NCBI RefSeq assembly: GCF_009796785.1
Contig: NZ_CP047026.1
Location: 3,578,501 to 3,642,500 of the forward strand
From: Polaribacter sp. L3A8
GTDB lineage: Bacteria > Bacteroidota > Bacteroidia > Flavobacteriales > Flavobacteriaceae
Reading direction: 5' to 3'
DNA: 64,000 bases
The notes beneath the pieces are model-generated. The model made no database searches. It had not been told where the DNA came from and was given only the letters and a program-made list of their open reading frames with translations. The first letter of the stretch is position 1; each line of letters opens with the position of its first letter. This document shows positions 1-7,974 of the stretch, piece after piece. A program made the translations under genes and the position numbers.

Positions 1-1421
1 TTTGCGTTGTTAATGGCATCAGATTCTTCACCAATAATAAAATCATTTTTTTGAGTATTTCTAAAATCAGCGTTTCCGTTTAAAATAATGTCTTGGTAAG
101 AAGAATTTGTAAAGTCTAAGACTTCATTGTCTTTATAAGAATCATTAGTATCTATAAATTTAATCATAGAATTGCTAATGTTATAGTTAAACAAGCCACC
201 TCCATCTACTTTGTCTAAAACAAATTCTATGTTGTTATTTCCTTCAAAAATACAATTGGTAAAGTTGGCAGCGTGCAAATTTCTAGTTTCAATAATTTCT
301 TGTCCAGAAGCATCTGTATATGTAAAAAAATTATTTACCAAAACAGCTGGTAATTGACGTAAGCCATTGTTCCAATAGTTTGCAAATGTAGCATGCGTAA
401 AATTATAAGTACCGCCAACAGTTGCAGCTAAAGAAACCTGACCTGCAGAACCAACAACCACGTTGTTTGCTTCTATATTAGTTTCTCTACCTAGAATTCC
501 GTAGCTAGAATGATTGTAAATTTCTGTGTTTTGTAGTTTTAGAGTTGGGGTAGAAGGTGTGCCAATACTATCAACCAAAACACCAATAATTCCGTTTTTA
601 ATAATAGCGTGGTTTATTTCATTGTTTTTGCTTCCTGCACGCATCCAAATAGTTCCCCATTGTCCTGCAGTTTCACTAAAAGAATGTTCTAACCTATCAC
701 CTTCAAAAACTACTTTGTTAGAAAGTGTTCCGTTTACTTTTAAAGTTGCTTTATCGTCTACAATTAAACCAGAATTATCATGAAAATAAACTTTTGCTCC
801 GGCTTCTATGGTTAATGTTTTGTTAGCTGGTACTGCGGCAAAACCATAAATAACGGTTGGTTTTGCGTTTGTAAAAGTTAATTCGGTATTGGTTAAAAAA
901 CGCCCTTTTAAAGTTGTGGGCTCTCCGTTTAAAGTTAAACTATCAATTTTCATAGAGATTGCATCTTTACCCGGATAGATAAAGTTTGCATTTTGTACTA
1001 AAGTTACTAAATCTACCTTTTGTTGGTTGGTGCCGTTATCAAACAAAATCTTGTCTGTATATAATGGATTTACAACATTGTTTGCATCTATTGTGGTTTC
1101 TACAAAAATAAAAATACTATCTTTTGCAAGAATATCAATGTTTTTAAAATCTTTACCTGGTATTCCGTCTACATTTAATCTGTAGTTAGAATTTGTGCCG
1201 TTTTCTAATTTTATTTCAGGAATAGTAACAGCGTTGTTTCCTCGATTATAAACCTTTAAATTGTATGTTGATGAACCAATATTTGTAAATACGGTGTCTA
1301 AAAAAACGGTGTCTTTAGAAAATTGTAGGCTACCAAAACTAGGTGCGGTATTAAAATCTTTTCTACAAGAACTTACAGAGATAAAGGCAATACAAATAAT
1401 AAAAGAAATAAAGTAACGCAT
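1..1421 (-). CDS. Beta-helix lipoprotein, 3' end outside window
   Basis: An open frame of 473 complete codons runs from an ATG at 1419-1421 to the left edge without a stop, so the C-terminus is missing. The first 19 residues are a lipoprotein signal: basic start, hydrophobic stretch and lipobox ending SVSSC with Cys19 as the lipid-attachment site, so the mature protein is probably anchored in a membrane. After an Ig-like N-terminal part (about 25-120) the chain has many short Asn-, Val- and Ile-rich strands (for example NNVVVG, NGTLSNKVVFEG) typical of right-handed parallel beta-helix (pectate-lyase-like) folds. No catalytic residues could be assigned. It lies downstream of the glutaminyl cyclase on the same strand, 116 bases away. 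It may be a surface carbohydrate-binding or adhesive protein; the function is unknown. Confidence 0.75.
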   Translation of the reverse strand, partial: MRYFISFIICIAFISVSSCRKDFNTAPSFGSLQFSKDTVFLDTVFTNIGSSTYNLKVYNRGNNAVTIPEIKLENGTNSNYRLNVDGIPGKDFKNIDILAKDSIFIFVETTIDANNVVNPLYTDKILFDNGTNQQKVDLVTLVQNANFIYPGKDAISMKIDSLTLNGEPTTLKGRFLTNTELTFTNAKPTVIYGFAAVPANKTLTIEAGAKVYFHDNSGLIVDDKATLKVNGTLSNKVVFEGDRLEHSFSETAGQWGTIWMRAGSKNNEINHAIIKNGIIGVLVDSIGTPSTPTLKLQNTEIYNHSSYGILGRETNIEANNVVVGSAGQVSLAATVGGTYNFTHATFANYWNNGLRQLPAVLVNNFFTYTDASGQEIIETRNLHAANFTNCIFEGNNNIEFVLDKVDGGGLFNYNISNSMIKFIDTNDSYKDNEVLDFTNSSYQDIILNGNADFRNTQKNDFIIGEESDAINNA

Positions 1422-1449
1422 ATATTTAGTTTCTGTTTGTTTGATGGTT

Positions 1450-1476
1450 GTTGAGAGGTTGTATTAAGGTCTCAAC
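1450..1476. repeat. Short inverted repeat in intergenic gap
   Basis: Perfect 7-base arms GTTGAGA and TCTCAAC are separated by 13 bases. They lie between the glutaminyl cyclase stop and the beta-helix lipoprotein start. No T-run follows on either strand, so it is not a standard terminator. It could be a leader hairpin or an operator; chance is possible. Confidence 0.3.
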
Positions 1477-1522
1477 GGACCCTCGACCTGATGTTTTTAT
1501 GTAATGATATAAACAATAGAAC

Positions 1523-1562
1523 TTTTAATTAATTCAATTATTGCTTTTTAATTAATTCAATT
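1523..1562. repeat. 17-base direct repeat across a stop codon
   Basis: The 17-base word TTTTAATTAATTCAATT occurs at 1523-1539 and again at 1546-1562, six bases apart. The second copy encodes the last residues of the glutaminyl cyclase and the first lies just past and over its stop codon. This looks like a small tandem duplication of the gene end. Confidence 0.7.
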
Positions 1563-2581
1563 TCAAATAATTTACCCCAATGTTTACCAGTTACAAAAAG
1601 GCGGTTGTTTTCTTCGTCAAAAGCAATTCCGTTTAAAACTTCGTCTTGCGGAACTAACTTCTGTGTTTTTTCCATTTCTGTTTTTAAAGATTTTAAATTT
1701 GCAATACCTTCTACAACACCCGTTTTTGGGTCTATAATAACAATGGCATTTTGCTGATATTTGTTTGCGTAAATTTTGCCGTTTATCAATTCTAACTCAT
1801 TTAAGTTATCTACCGCGTATTTATTGGTGTAAACCTGAATCGATTTTTGTTCTTTTAAAGTCTCAGGATCTAAAAACCAAATTTTAGAAGACCCATCAGA
1901 TTTAATTAATTCAGTTCCATTATGTGTAAAGCCCCAACCCTCTGCACTTTGGTTGTATGCAAACTCTTTTTCTTGTTTAAAGGTTTCTAAATTGTATACA
2001 AACCCTTTTTTAGCCTGCCATGTTAACCAATAGATTTTATTGTTAAGAATGGTCATTCCTTCTCCAAAATACTTTTTATCTAAATCTACAGTCTGTAAAA
2101 CTTTACCCGTTTTAATTTCAACCTTTCTTAAAGTAGATTGTCCTCTACGACCTGTAGTTTCATATAAAAAACCATCATGATATTCTAAACCTTGTGTGTA
2201 TGCTGTTTTATCATGCGGATATTCATTTACAATATTGTATCCATATACTACAGGTGCTTTATCTGCTAAAACCTCAAAAAAGCTATTTTCTTTTTTTGTT
2301 TTTTCAGGATAAAAAACCAACGCAGAAATTTGATGCTTACCAACACCTAAATCTGTTGTGTTTATAGAAACTGTATTTCCTTCAGAAGAAATTTCTTTAC
2401 CATTCACAAAAAACTGAACACTATTTATCGGTTTGTCTTCTTGTTCTTTAAGAGTTACATCAATATTAGAATTTAAAGCAACTTGTTTTTTATGATTTAG
2501 ACTAAATTTATACACATCAGAACAAGATGTTATAAGCAGAAAGCACGCTAAAAAAGCAACAAATAAAGTACTATTTTTCAT
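1538..2581 (-). CDS. Glutaminyl-peptide cyclotransferase (lipoprotein)
   Basis: The 347-residue protein belongs to the plant/bacterial glutaminyl cyclase family (five-bladed beta-propeller), which converts N-terminal glutamine of peptides to pyroglutamate with loss of ammonia. The N-terminus is a lipoprotein signal with lipobox LLITSC (Cys20). Residues about 25-105 form an Ig-like domain absent from the plant enzymes. The propeller follows, with the family signatures YPHDKTAYTQGLEY near 122, TGRRGQS near 143 and a C-terminal LNGIAFDEENNRLFVTGK stretch. The likely site of action is the periplasm or cell surface. T9SS and lipoprotein cargo in Bacteroidota often carry pyroglutamate, which would give this enzyme substrates (inference). 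No TAnnTTTG promoter was recognised upstream. Confidence 0.9.
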   Translation of the reverse strand: MKNSTLFVAFLACFLLITSCSDVYKFSLNHKKQVALNSNIDVTLKEQEDKPINSVQFFVNGKEISSEGNTVSINTTDLGVGKHQISALVFYPEKTKKENSFFEVLADKAPVVYGYNIVNEYPHDKTAYTQGLEYHDGFLYETTGRRGQSTLRKVEIKTGKVLQTVDLDKKYFGEGMTILNNKIYWLTWQAKKGFVYNLETFKQEKEFAYNQSAEGWGFTHNGTELIKSDGSSKIWFLDPETLKEQKSIQVYTNKYAVDNLNELELINGKIYANKYQQNAIVIIDPKTGVVEGIANLKSLKTEMEKTQKLVPQDEVLNGIAFDEENNRLFVTGKHWGKLFEIELIKKQ

Positions 2582-2715
2582 TTTTAAATTTTTTATATTT
2601 AATTTTTAGTCTTTTTACAGTTTAAGTAAAGTGATGAAAAACCACTATTTATAGGTAAAAACAAGTGTAAAAGTAACTATTGTGGTGGTTAGACCAAATA
2701 AAAACAAAATAATTA

Positions 2716-2745
2716 TTTGTTAATTAAAAAATATAGTTAAATTTG
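2716..2745 (+). promoter_or_regulatory. Promoter of rpmE2 (TTTG / TAAATTTG)
   Basis: TTTG at 2716-2719 and TAAATTTG at 2738-2745 are separated by 18 bases. This matches the Bacteroidota housekeeping promoter form TTTG-N17-23-TAnnTTTG. Transcription from here gives an untranslated leader of about 90 bases before the ATG at 2845, and shows that the in-frame TTG at 2743 is promoter rather than start codon. Confidence 0.7.
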
Positions 2746-2844
2746 CATCCTCAAAATAGTAAAAAACAACTATTTAGAGAACAGAGTGAGCTTTACCAAC
2801 TTTACTCATGCAAACATAACATTAAAGTATTAAAATATAATAAA

Positions 2845-3096
2845 ATGAGAAAAGGAATTCATCCAGAAAATTATAGAATGGTAGCATTTAAAGACATGTC
2901 TAATGAAGATGTATTTTTAACACGTTCTACTGTAGACACTAAAGAAACATTAGAAGTTGATGGTGTTGAGTATCCTTTAGTAAAATTAGAGATTTCTAGA
3001 ACATCTCACCCATTTTACACTGGTAAATCTAAACTTATTGATGCTGCAGGACGTATCGATAAATTTAAAACGAAATACGCAAAATTCAAAAAATAA
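2845..3096 (+). CDS. rpmE2: 50S ribosomal protein L31 type B
   Basis: The 83-residue product starts [19 protein letters not shown] and carries the L31 fold motifs, including [11 protein letters not shown] and the basic C-terminal tail ending KYAKFKK. It is a component of the large ribosomal subunit at the central protuberance. It lacks the CxxC zinc-binding cysteines of L31 type A, so it is the zinc-independent B form. The frame is open further upstream (to 2743), but that extension overlaps a clear promoter and is not conserved L31 sequence, so the ATG at 2845 is chosen. It is monocistronic, with its own promoter and a strong terminator. The roughly 90-base leader could hold autoregulatory structure, but none was identified. 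Confidence 0.95.
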   Translation: MRKGIHPENYRMVAFKDMSNEDVFLTRSTVDTKETLEVDGVEYPLVKLEISRTSHPFYTGKSKLIDAAGRIDKFKTKYAKFKK

Positions 3097-3122
3097 TATT
3101 TTTAGAATTTTCAACATATTTA

Positions 3123-3156
3123 AAACTCCAACATTTATTTGTTGGAGTTTTTTTTT
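3123..3156 (+). terminator. Intrinsic terminator of rpmE2
   Basis: Arms AAACTCCAAC (3123-3132) and GTTGGAGTTT (3141-3150) form a perfect 10-bp stem with an 8-base loop, followed by a run of Ts. It lies 26 bases after the L31 stop codon. Confidence 0.92.
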
Positions 3157-3210
3157 GCCATGTACTTAATGCTGTATTTCATTAATTTAAGTACTTAGTT
3201 TGTCTGTGTA

Positions 3211-3294
3211 TGGGCGTTCCCTAAAGGTCAGGCTTTTCGCTATATCTTTTTGCTGAAAAAGCAAAAAGGATGCCGCTGCAATCCTTAACGCAAA
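3211..3294. repeat. Dispersed palindromic repeat, family 1, copy A
   Basis: This intergenic element contains TGGGCGTTCC, a central ATATCTTTTTGC with the matching AGCAAAAAGGATGCCG, and a GCAATCCTTAACGC end. The ATATCTTTTT and AAAAAGGATGCCG blocks recur in the element at 22831-22950, and a diverged relative lies at 14787-14876. It is much more GC-rich than the surrounding spacer. It is most likely a non-coding REP/MITE-like repeat. Confidence 0.7.
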
Positions 3295-3367
3295 CTATTT
3301 GTAAGGCTAGTGCAAAATATCGTACTAAATGAGTATTTTTAAAGTCTTTTTAAATAACTATTATATA

Positions 3368-4882
3368 ATGAGAAATACCATACTTTCTATTTTTATAGGA
3401 ATCACAATTTTGTTCGGAGTTTTAGCCTATTTTATCCCACAAACAGGAACCATTATTCTAGTATCCATTTCTGGGTTACTTACCTTACTTGCAATTTACG
3501 ATAGTTTACAAACTACGCATTCCTTATTAAGAGCATTTCCGGTAATAGCAAGGTTACGTTGGTTTTTTGAAGATGAAAGAGGTAAAATTCAACAATATTT
3601 TATAGAAGATAATTTAAACGGTACACCCATTAATAGAGAAAAAAGGAGTATTGTGTATCAGCGATCTAAATTATCTAAAGAAACCGTTCCTTTTGGTACA
3701 CAGCATAATGTATATGCAAAAGGCTATGAGTTTGTAAAACACTCTTTGTTTCCTACAGATCATCATAAAATAGCAGGAGAAAGAATTGTTTTTGGTTCTG
3801 ATAAGTGTACTCAAAAATACGAAGGTTCTATTATTAATATTTCTGCCATGTCTTTTGGTTCTTTAAGTAAAAATGCAATTATGGCATTAAACCAAGGAGC
3901 AAAAATGGGTGGTTTTGCACACAATACAGGAGAAGGAGGAATATCACCTTACCATTTACAAGGAGGGGATATTATTTTTCAAGTTGGTACAGGGTATTTT
4001 GGAGCAGGAAAACACGATACTAATGGAAAACGGTATTTTGATAACGAAACATTTAGAACGAATGCCATTCGTCCAGAAGTAAAAATGATAGAAATTAAAT
4101 TTTCTCAAGGAGCAAAACCTGGTCATGGAGGAATTCTTCCTGCTGCCAAAAATACAGAGGAAATTGCAAAGATTCGTTCTGTAGAGCCTGGTACACAAGT
4201 AGATTCGCCTCCAGGTCATTCTGCATTTTCTAATTATCAAGAAATGATTGTTTTTATACAGAAGGTACGAGATTTATCTGGCGGTAAACCAGTAGGAATT
4301 AAACTTTGTGTAGGTAATAATGAAGAAATAGAAACCATGATGCAAGCATTTGCAGATGCCAATAATTACCCAGATTTTATTTCTGTAGATGGAGGAGAAG
4401 GTGGTACAGGTGCTGCACCAATGGAATTTACAAATTATATAGGTACGCCACTTATAGAAGGATTGGTTTTTGTAAATAAACTTTTAATAAAGCATCAATT
4501 AAAAGATCAAATTAAAATTATTGCTTCTGGTAAAGCTATAGATGCTTTCGATATTATAAAATACTTGTCTTTAGGAGCAGATGCAGTGGGTATGGCAAGA
4601 AGTTTTATGCTAAGTTTAGGCTGTATACAAGCAAGAGAATGTAATTTAGATACTTGCCCTGTTGGTGTTGCTACACAAGATGATGATTTGGTAAAAGCTT
4701 TGGTGGTAGAAAAGAAAAATGTACGTGTTAAAAATTACCACCATAAAACTATTGAAGCTGTAAAAGAAGTTGTTGCTGCTATGGGGGTTGCTTCTATTGC
4801 AGATATAAAAGCAAACCAAGTTTTTAGACGAAGAAAAGATGAGGAAGTGGTAAGTTTAGAAGAAATTTTTTATAATAATTAA
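3368..4882 (+). CDS. Membrane-anchored FMN-binding glutamate synthase-like protein
   Basis: The product has two N-terminal membrane segments (roughly residues 1-25 and 28-50) followed by a cytosolic region matching the central/FMN domain of the large subunit of glutamate synthase (GltB C-terminal half). Visible motifs include ISAMSFGSLSKNAIMALN, GEGGISPYHLQGGDIIFQ, KPGHGGILPAAKN, SVDGGEGGTGAAP and the CNLDTCPVG cysteine segment for an Fe-S cluster. It has no glutamine amidotransferase domain, so ammonia transfer as in GltB is not expected and the true reaction is unknown. The ATG at 3368 is preferred because MRNTILSIFIG starts a natural membrane segment; an in-frame ATG at 3329 would add 13 residues. 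ypdA follows 16 bases later, so the two are probably co-transcribed. Confidence 0.88.
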   Translation: MRNTILSIFIGITILFGVLAYFIPQTGTIILVSISGLLTLLAIYDSLQTTHSLLRAFPVIARLRWFFEDERGKIQQYFIEDNLNGTPINREKRSIVYQRSKLSKETVPFGTQHNVYAKGYEFVKHSLFPTDHHKIAGERIVFGSDKCTQKYEGSIINISAMSFGSLSKNAIMALNQGAKMGGFAHNTGEGGISPYHLQGGDIIFQVGTGYFGAGKHDTNGKRYFDNETFRTNAIRPEVKMIEIKFSQGAKPGHGGILPAAKNTEEIAKIRSVEPGTQVDSPPGHSAFSNYQEMIVFIQKVRDLSGGKPVGIKLCVGNNEEIETMMQAFADANNYPDFISVDGGEGGTGAAPMEFTNYIGTPLIEGLVFVNKLLIKHQLKDQIKIIASGKAIDAFDIIKYLSLGADAVGMARSFMLSLGCIQARECNLDTCPVGVATQDDDLVKALVVEKKNVRVKNYHHKTIEAVKEVVAAMGVASIADIKANQVFRRRKDEEVVSLEEIFYNN

Positions 4883-4898
4883 GGCAATTTTTATTTCT

Positions 4899-5867
4899 AT
4901 GGAATATTTTGATATTGTTATTATTGGTGGAGGTCCCATTGGTATTGCTTGTGGCTTAGAAGCTCAAAAAAAAGGATTATCCTATGTAATTATAGAAAAA
5001 GGTCCTATTGTAAATTCGGTATATAATTACCCTGTAAACATGCAGTTTTTTTCTTCTTCAGAGAAATTAGAAATAGATGAAATTCCGTTTATTAGTAAAG
5101 AAAATAAACCAAGAAGAAGTGAAGCTTTAGAATATTACAGAAGAATTGCTACTTCAAATAAATTGAATATTCATTTATTTGAAAAAGTAACATCAGTTTC
5201 TAAAACGGCAACTGAGTTTACTGTTGTTTCTGATAAGAAGACCTACAAATCTGCCAATATTATTATTGCAACAGGTTTTTATGATATTCCGAATATTTTA
5301 AATGTACAAGGAGAAAATTTATCAAAAGTGTCTCATTATTATAATGATCCACATTTTTATGCAGGACAAAAATTAGCGGTTATTGGAGCAAGTAATTCGT
5401 CTGTAGATGCAGCTTTAGAGTGCTATAGAAAAGGAGCAGAGGTTACTATGGTTATTAGAGGAGCAGAAGTAGGTCAACGTGTAAAATATTGGGTGAGACC
5501 AGATATCATCAACAGAATAGAAGAAGGTAATATTAAGGTTTATTATAATACTACAGTTAAAGAAATAACTAAAGATACTATTGTTCTAAATAAAAAAGAG
5601 GGTGCAGAAATACTGCAAAACGACTTTGTTTTGGCGTTAACGGGTTACAAGCCAAACTTTACACTTTTAGATGAAATAGGAGTTTCTTTTTCTAAGGATG
5701 AAAAGAAAATTCCGACTTATAATGATGAGACTATGGAAACCAACGTGAAAGGTGTTTATTTAGCAGGGGTTATTTGTGGAGGGATGGAAACGCACAAATG
5801 GTTTATAGAAAACTCTCGCATACATGCAAAAATGATTATTGCAAATGTTTTAAAGCAGAACGTATAA
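4899..5867 (+). CDS. ypdA: YpdA-like FAD/NAD(P) oxidoreductase
   Basis: The 322-residue flavoprotein of the thioredoxin-reductase superfamily has an FAD-binding motif at the N-terminus (IIGGGPIGIACGLEA, residues 8-22), an NAD(P)-binding motif AVIGASNSSVDAALE near 165 and a C-terminal ATG-like GVYLAGVICGG motif. It lacks the CxxC of thioredoxin reductase, as YpdA proteins do. YpdA (Bdr) of Firmicutes reduces bacillithiol disulfide using NADPH. Flavobacterial homologues carry the same name, but whether this strain makes bacillithiol cannot be told from the window. It sits 16 bases after the FMN-protein gene and ends at a bidirectional terminator, suggesting a two-gene redox operon. Confidence 0.88.
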   Translation: MEYFDIVIIGGGPIGIACGLEAQKKGLSYVIIEKGPIVNSVYNYPVNMQFFSSSEKLEIDEIPFISKENKPRRSEALEYYRRIATSNKLNIHLFEKVTSVSKTATEFTVVSDKKTYKSANIIIATGFYDIPNILNVQGENLSKVSHYYNDPHFYAGQKLAVIGASNSSVDAALECYRKGAEVTMVIRGAEVGQRVKYWVRPDIINRIEEGNIKVYYNTTVKEITKDTIVLNKKEGAEILQNDFVLALTGYKPNFTLLDEIGVSFSKDEKKIPTYNDETMETNVKGVYLAGVICGGMETHKWFIENSRIHAKMIIANVLKQNV

Positions 5868-5884
5868 GTAAATTGATATAAATT

Positions 5885-5922
5885 AAAAAAAGCCCAAACA
5901 GTTAATTGTTAGGGCTTTTTTT
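5885..5922. terminator. Bidirectional terminator, ypdA / glgP
   Basis: An A-run with AGCCC (5891-5895) pairs with GGGCT and a following T-run (5912-5922). It lies between convergent genes, with a U-tract on both strands, so it can serve ypdA (+) and the phosphorylase-like gene (-). Confidence 0.88.
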
Positions 5923-5955
5923 AATTCATCTTTGTCGACTTGAGTTTAAGTTTTT

Positions 5956-7596
5956 CTAAAACAATTTTTTATAATAATCAGCTGCCATTCTTTGGGTTGT
6001 AAATTCAGGAATAACATCATCCATAGCCTTAAAAACTATTTTTTGCCATGTTTTAGGAGCGTCATAATAGGTTGGTAATACTTTGTTCTCTAGAATACTG
6101 TATAAATTATCGGTGTCTATTTTATCTTGTTCGTAAGTTGGTAAAAGATTATCTAGTGCAGGTAATACAAAACAATTTTCTTCATCCTTTTTAAATTCAG
6201 GAATCCAACCATCATCCGTAGAAACATTTACAGAACCATTCATTGCAGCTGTCATACCACTTGTACCAGAAGCTTCACGTGTAATTCTTGGCGTGTTTAA
6301 CCAAACATCAGAACCGCATTTTAATTTTCTAGACAATCCTATCTCATAACCAATAAGCACTGCAAGGTTTGGTTCTTGTTTAGATTGACGTACCAAGTGG
6401 TTAAAGGTGTCTATGGCACCATAATCAAACGGATAAGGTTTTCCTGCCCAAATAATTTGTACTGGATATTTTTCATTATAAATTAACCTTTTAAAACGAT
6501 CGTAATCATGTAAAAGTAAATCAGCTCTTTTGTAACCTGCAAATCTTCTTGCCCAAACAATTGTTAAGATGTTAGGATCTAGTTTTTTTCCGGTTTGTTT
6601 ATATACTTCATTAAAAAGTTTGCTTTTTAACTGCGATTTTTTATTTTTATAGGCAGTAGCATTTCCTTTTTTCCAAGACTTTTTAATCGTTTCATCTTGC
6701 CAAAATTTTTGATTTTGTGCATTTGTAATCGGAATAATTTCACAAATACCTTCGTAATCTTTCCACATGTCATTCGCAACGATGGCATGTAGTTTAGATA
6801 CTCCGTTAGCTTTTCTAGCCATTCTTAATGCAGTAATGGTATAATTAATCATACCTCCGTTAACCATTTCTTTGTATAGTTCTTCTTCAGAAAGTGTTCT
6901 TCCAAAGAAACCACATCTGTTTAAATGACGTGCATCTCGTTCTTCGTTTCCTGCTTTTTCTGGTGTATGTGTTGTAAATACCATTTGTTCTTTGGTAACG
7001 CCTTTATCTCTTAAATAATAAAAAGCAGGTAAGGCATGTCCTTCGTTTAAATGATACGTATCTGCGCCTCCTAAAATTTCTACTACCTTGGCGCCAGCAA
7101 TTCCTAAAACAATACTTTGAGATATTCTTGTTACTTGGTTTTGGTCATACAAATGGTTGGTTATGGTTCTAGACAAGTGGTCGTTTCCATCTACATCTGT
7201 ACTTAAAAAATACATGGGTACAGTGCCAAAAACCTCTGGTTTTAAAACGTAGGCTCTTACTTTTACATTTGGGTTGTCATGTAGTTTAATTTCTACTTCG
7301 ATGCCTGTATACTCTAAAAACTCGAAATGTTTTTCGTTAAACTCTGTTTTTAAGGTTTGGTCTTCATTTCTTGCTTGGTCGTAATAGCCATATTTCCAAA
7401 GCATACCAATACCAATCATATTTTGTTTTAATTCCAGTCCAGAACGCATATGTGAACCAGCTAAAAAGCCTAAACCTCCAGAATAAATATTAAACGCTTG
7501 GTCGATACCAAATTCCATACTAAAATAAGCTACTTTCTTTTTATATTTTGCTACCGGTTTGTATGGGTGATGCCATTTACTATATATATGTTCCAT
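5956..7596 (-). CDS. glgP: Short alpha-glucan phosphorylase-like protein (GT35) lacking the PLP lysine
   Basis: The 546-residue protein is clearly of the short glycogen/alpha-glucan phosphorylase family. It has YFSMEFGIDQAFNIYSGGLG near 24-43, the THTPEKAGNEERD segment near 208, ARRFAGYKRAD near 349 and WAGKPYPFDYGA near 379. Canonical enzymes bind pyridoxal phosphate through the lysine of the SGTSGMK motif. Here the motif reads SGTSGMTAAMNG with Thr449 (codon at 6250-6252), so ordinary PLP-dependent phosphorolysis is not expected unless another lysine serves. The surrounding residues and the reading frame are intact, so this is not a decayed gene. It may be a true glycosyltransferase derived from phosphorylase. 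It is monocistronic, with no glg genes next to it. The fold is certain; the activity is not. Confidence 0.85.
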   Translation of the reverse strand: MEHIYSKWHHPYKPVAKYKKKVAYFSMEFGIDQAFNIYSGGLGFLAGSHMRSGLELKQNMIGIGMLWKYGYYDQARNEDQTLKTEFNEKHFEFLEYTGIEVEIKLHDNPNVKVRAYVLKPEVFGTVPMYFLSTDVDGNDHLSRTITNHLYDQNQVTRISQSIVLGIAGAKVVEILGGADTYHLNEGHALPAFYYLRDKGVTKEQMVFTTHTPEKAGNEERDARHLNRCGFFGRTLSEEELYKEMVNGGMINYTITALRMARKANGVSKLHAIVANDMWKDYEGICEIIPITNAQNQKFWQDETIKKSWKKGNATAYKNKKSQLKSKLFNEVYKQTGKKLDPNILTIVWARRFAGYKRADLLLHDYDRFKRLIYNEKYPVQIIWAGKPYPFDYGAIDTFNHLVRQSKQEPNLAVLIGYEIGLSRKLKCGSDVWLNTPRITREASGTSGMTAAMNGSVNVSTDDGWIPEFKKDEENCFVLPALDNLLPTYEQDKIDTDNLYSILENKVLPTYYDAPKTWQKIVFKAMDDVIPEFTTQRMAADYYKKLF

Positions 7597-7974
7597 ATTT
7601 TTTTTTTGATTTTATAGTATTAAAAGTAAGGAAAATACACAACGTATAATACTGTTTGTGAGTTAAGTTTAGGTATCTAAAGTTAATTTATAATGCTTTT
7701 AAATTTAAGTTAAGTTGGCTGTTTGTAGGTTTTTATGATATTAATCATTTCTAATTTAAAGAGGTTTCTTAAATGTCTTTTTTAGTTTTATGTGATTCCT
7801 CAATTGCTTAAAAAAAGTTTATTTAGAAATGACTTTCGTTTTATTATTCCGAAGTATGAGGGTTTGATAAAAAAAATTAAAAGAAAAGATAAAAGGTTTT
7901 TAGTTATTATTAAAACAAAAAAAACCGTTTCAAAAAAGAAACGGTTTTAAAATACTAAAAGAACAGTGTGTGTT
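7597..7974. other. Intergenic stretch without a gene
   Basis: This 378-base gap separates the start of the phosphorylase-like gene from the end of gcvP. Apart from the gcvP terminator near 7917-7950 it is AT-rich sequence with stops in all frames. No convincing promoter consensus, RNA gene or repeat was recognised. Confidence 0.6.
7917..7950 (-). terminator. Intrinsic terminator of gcvP
   Basis: AAAACCGTTTC (7921-7931) and GAAACGGTTTT (7938-7948) form a perfect 11-bp stem with a 6-base loop. The preceding A-run gives a U-tract on the minus strand. It lies about 25 bases past the gcvP stop codon. Confidence 0.9.

Noticed and set aside
2743..2844. N-terminal extension of L31
   Set aside because: It starts with TTG inside a promoter and is absent from L31 families.
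3956..4240. Minus-strand open frame of 94 codons within the FMN-protein gene
   Set aside because: It lies wholly opposite a strongly conserved coding region, is Cys/Arg-rich with no family likeness, and has no promoter of its own.
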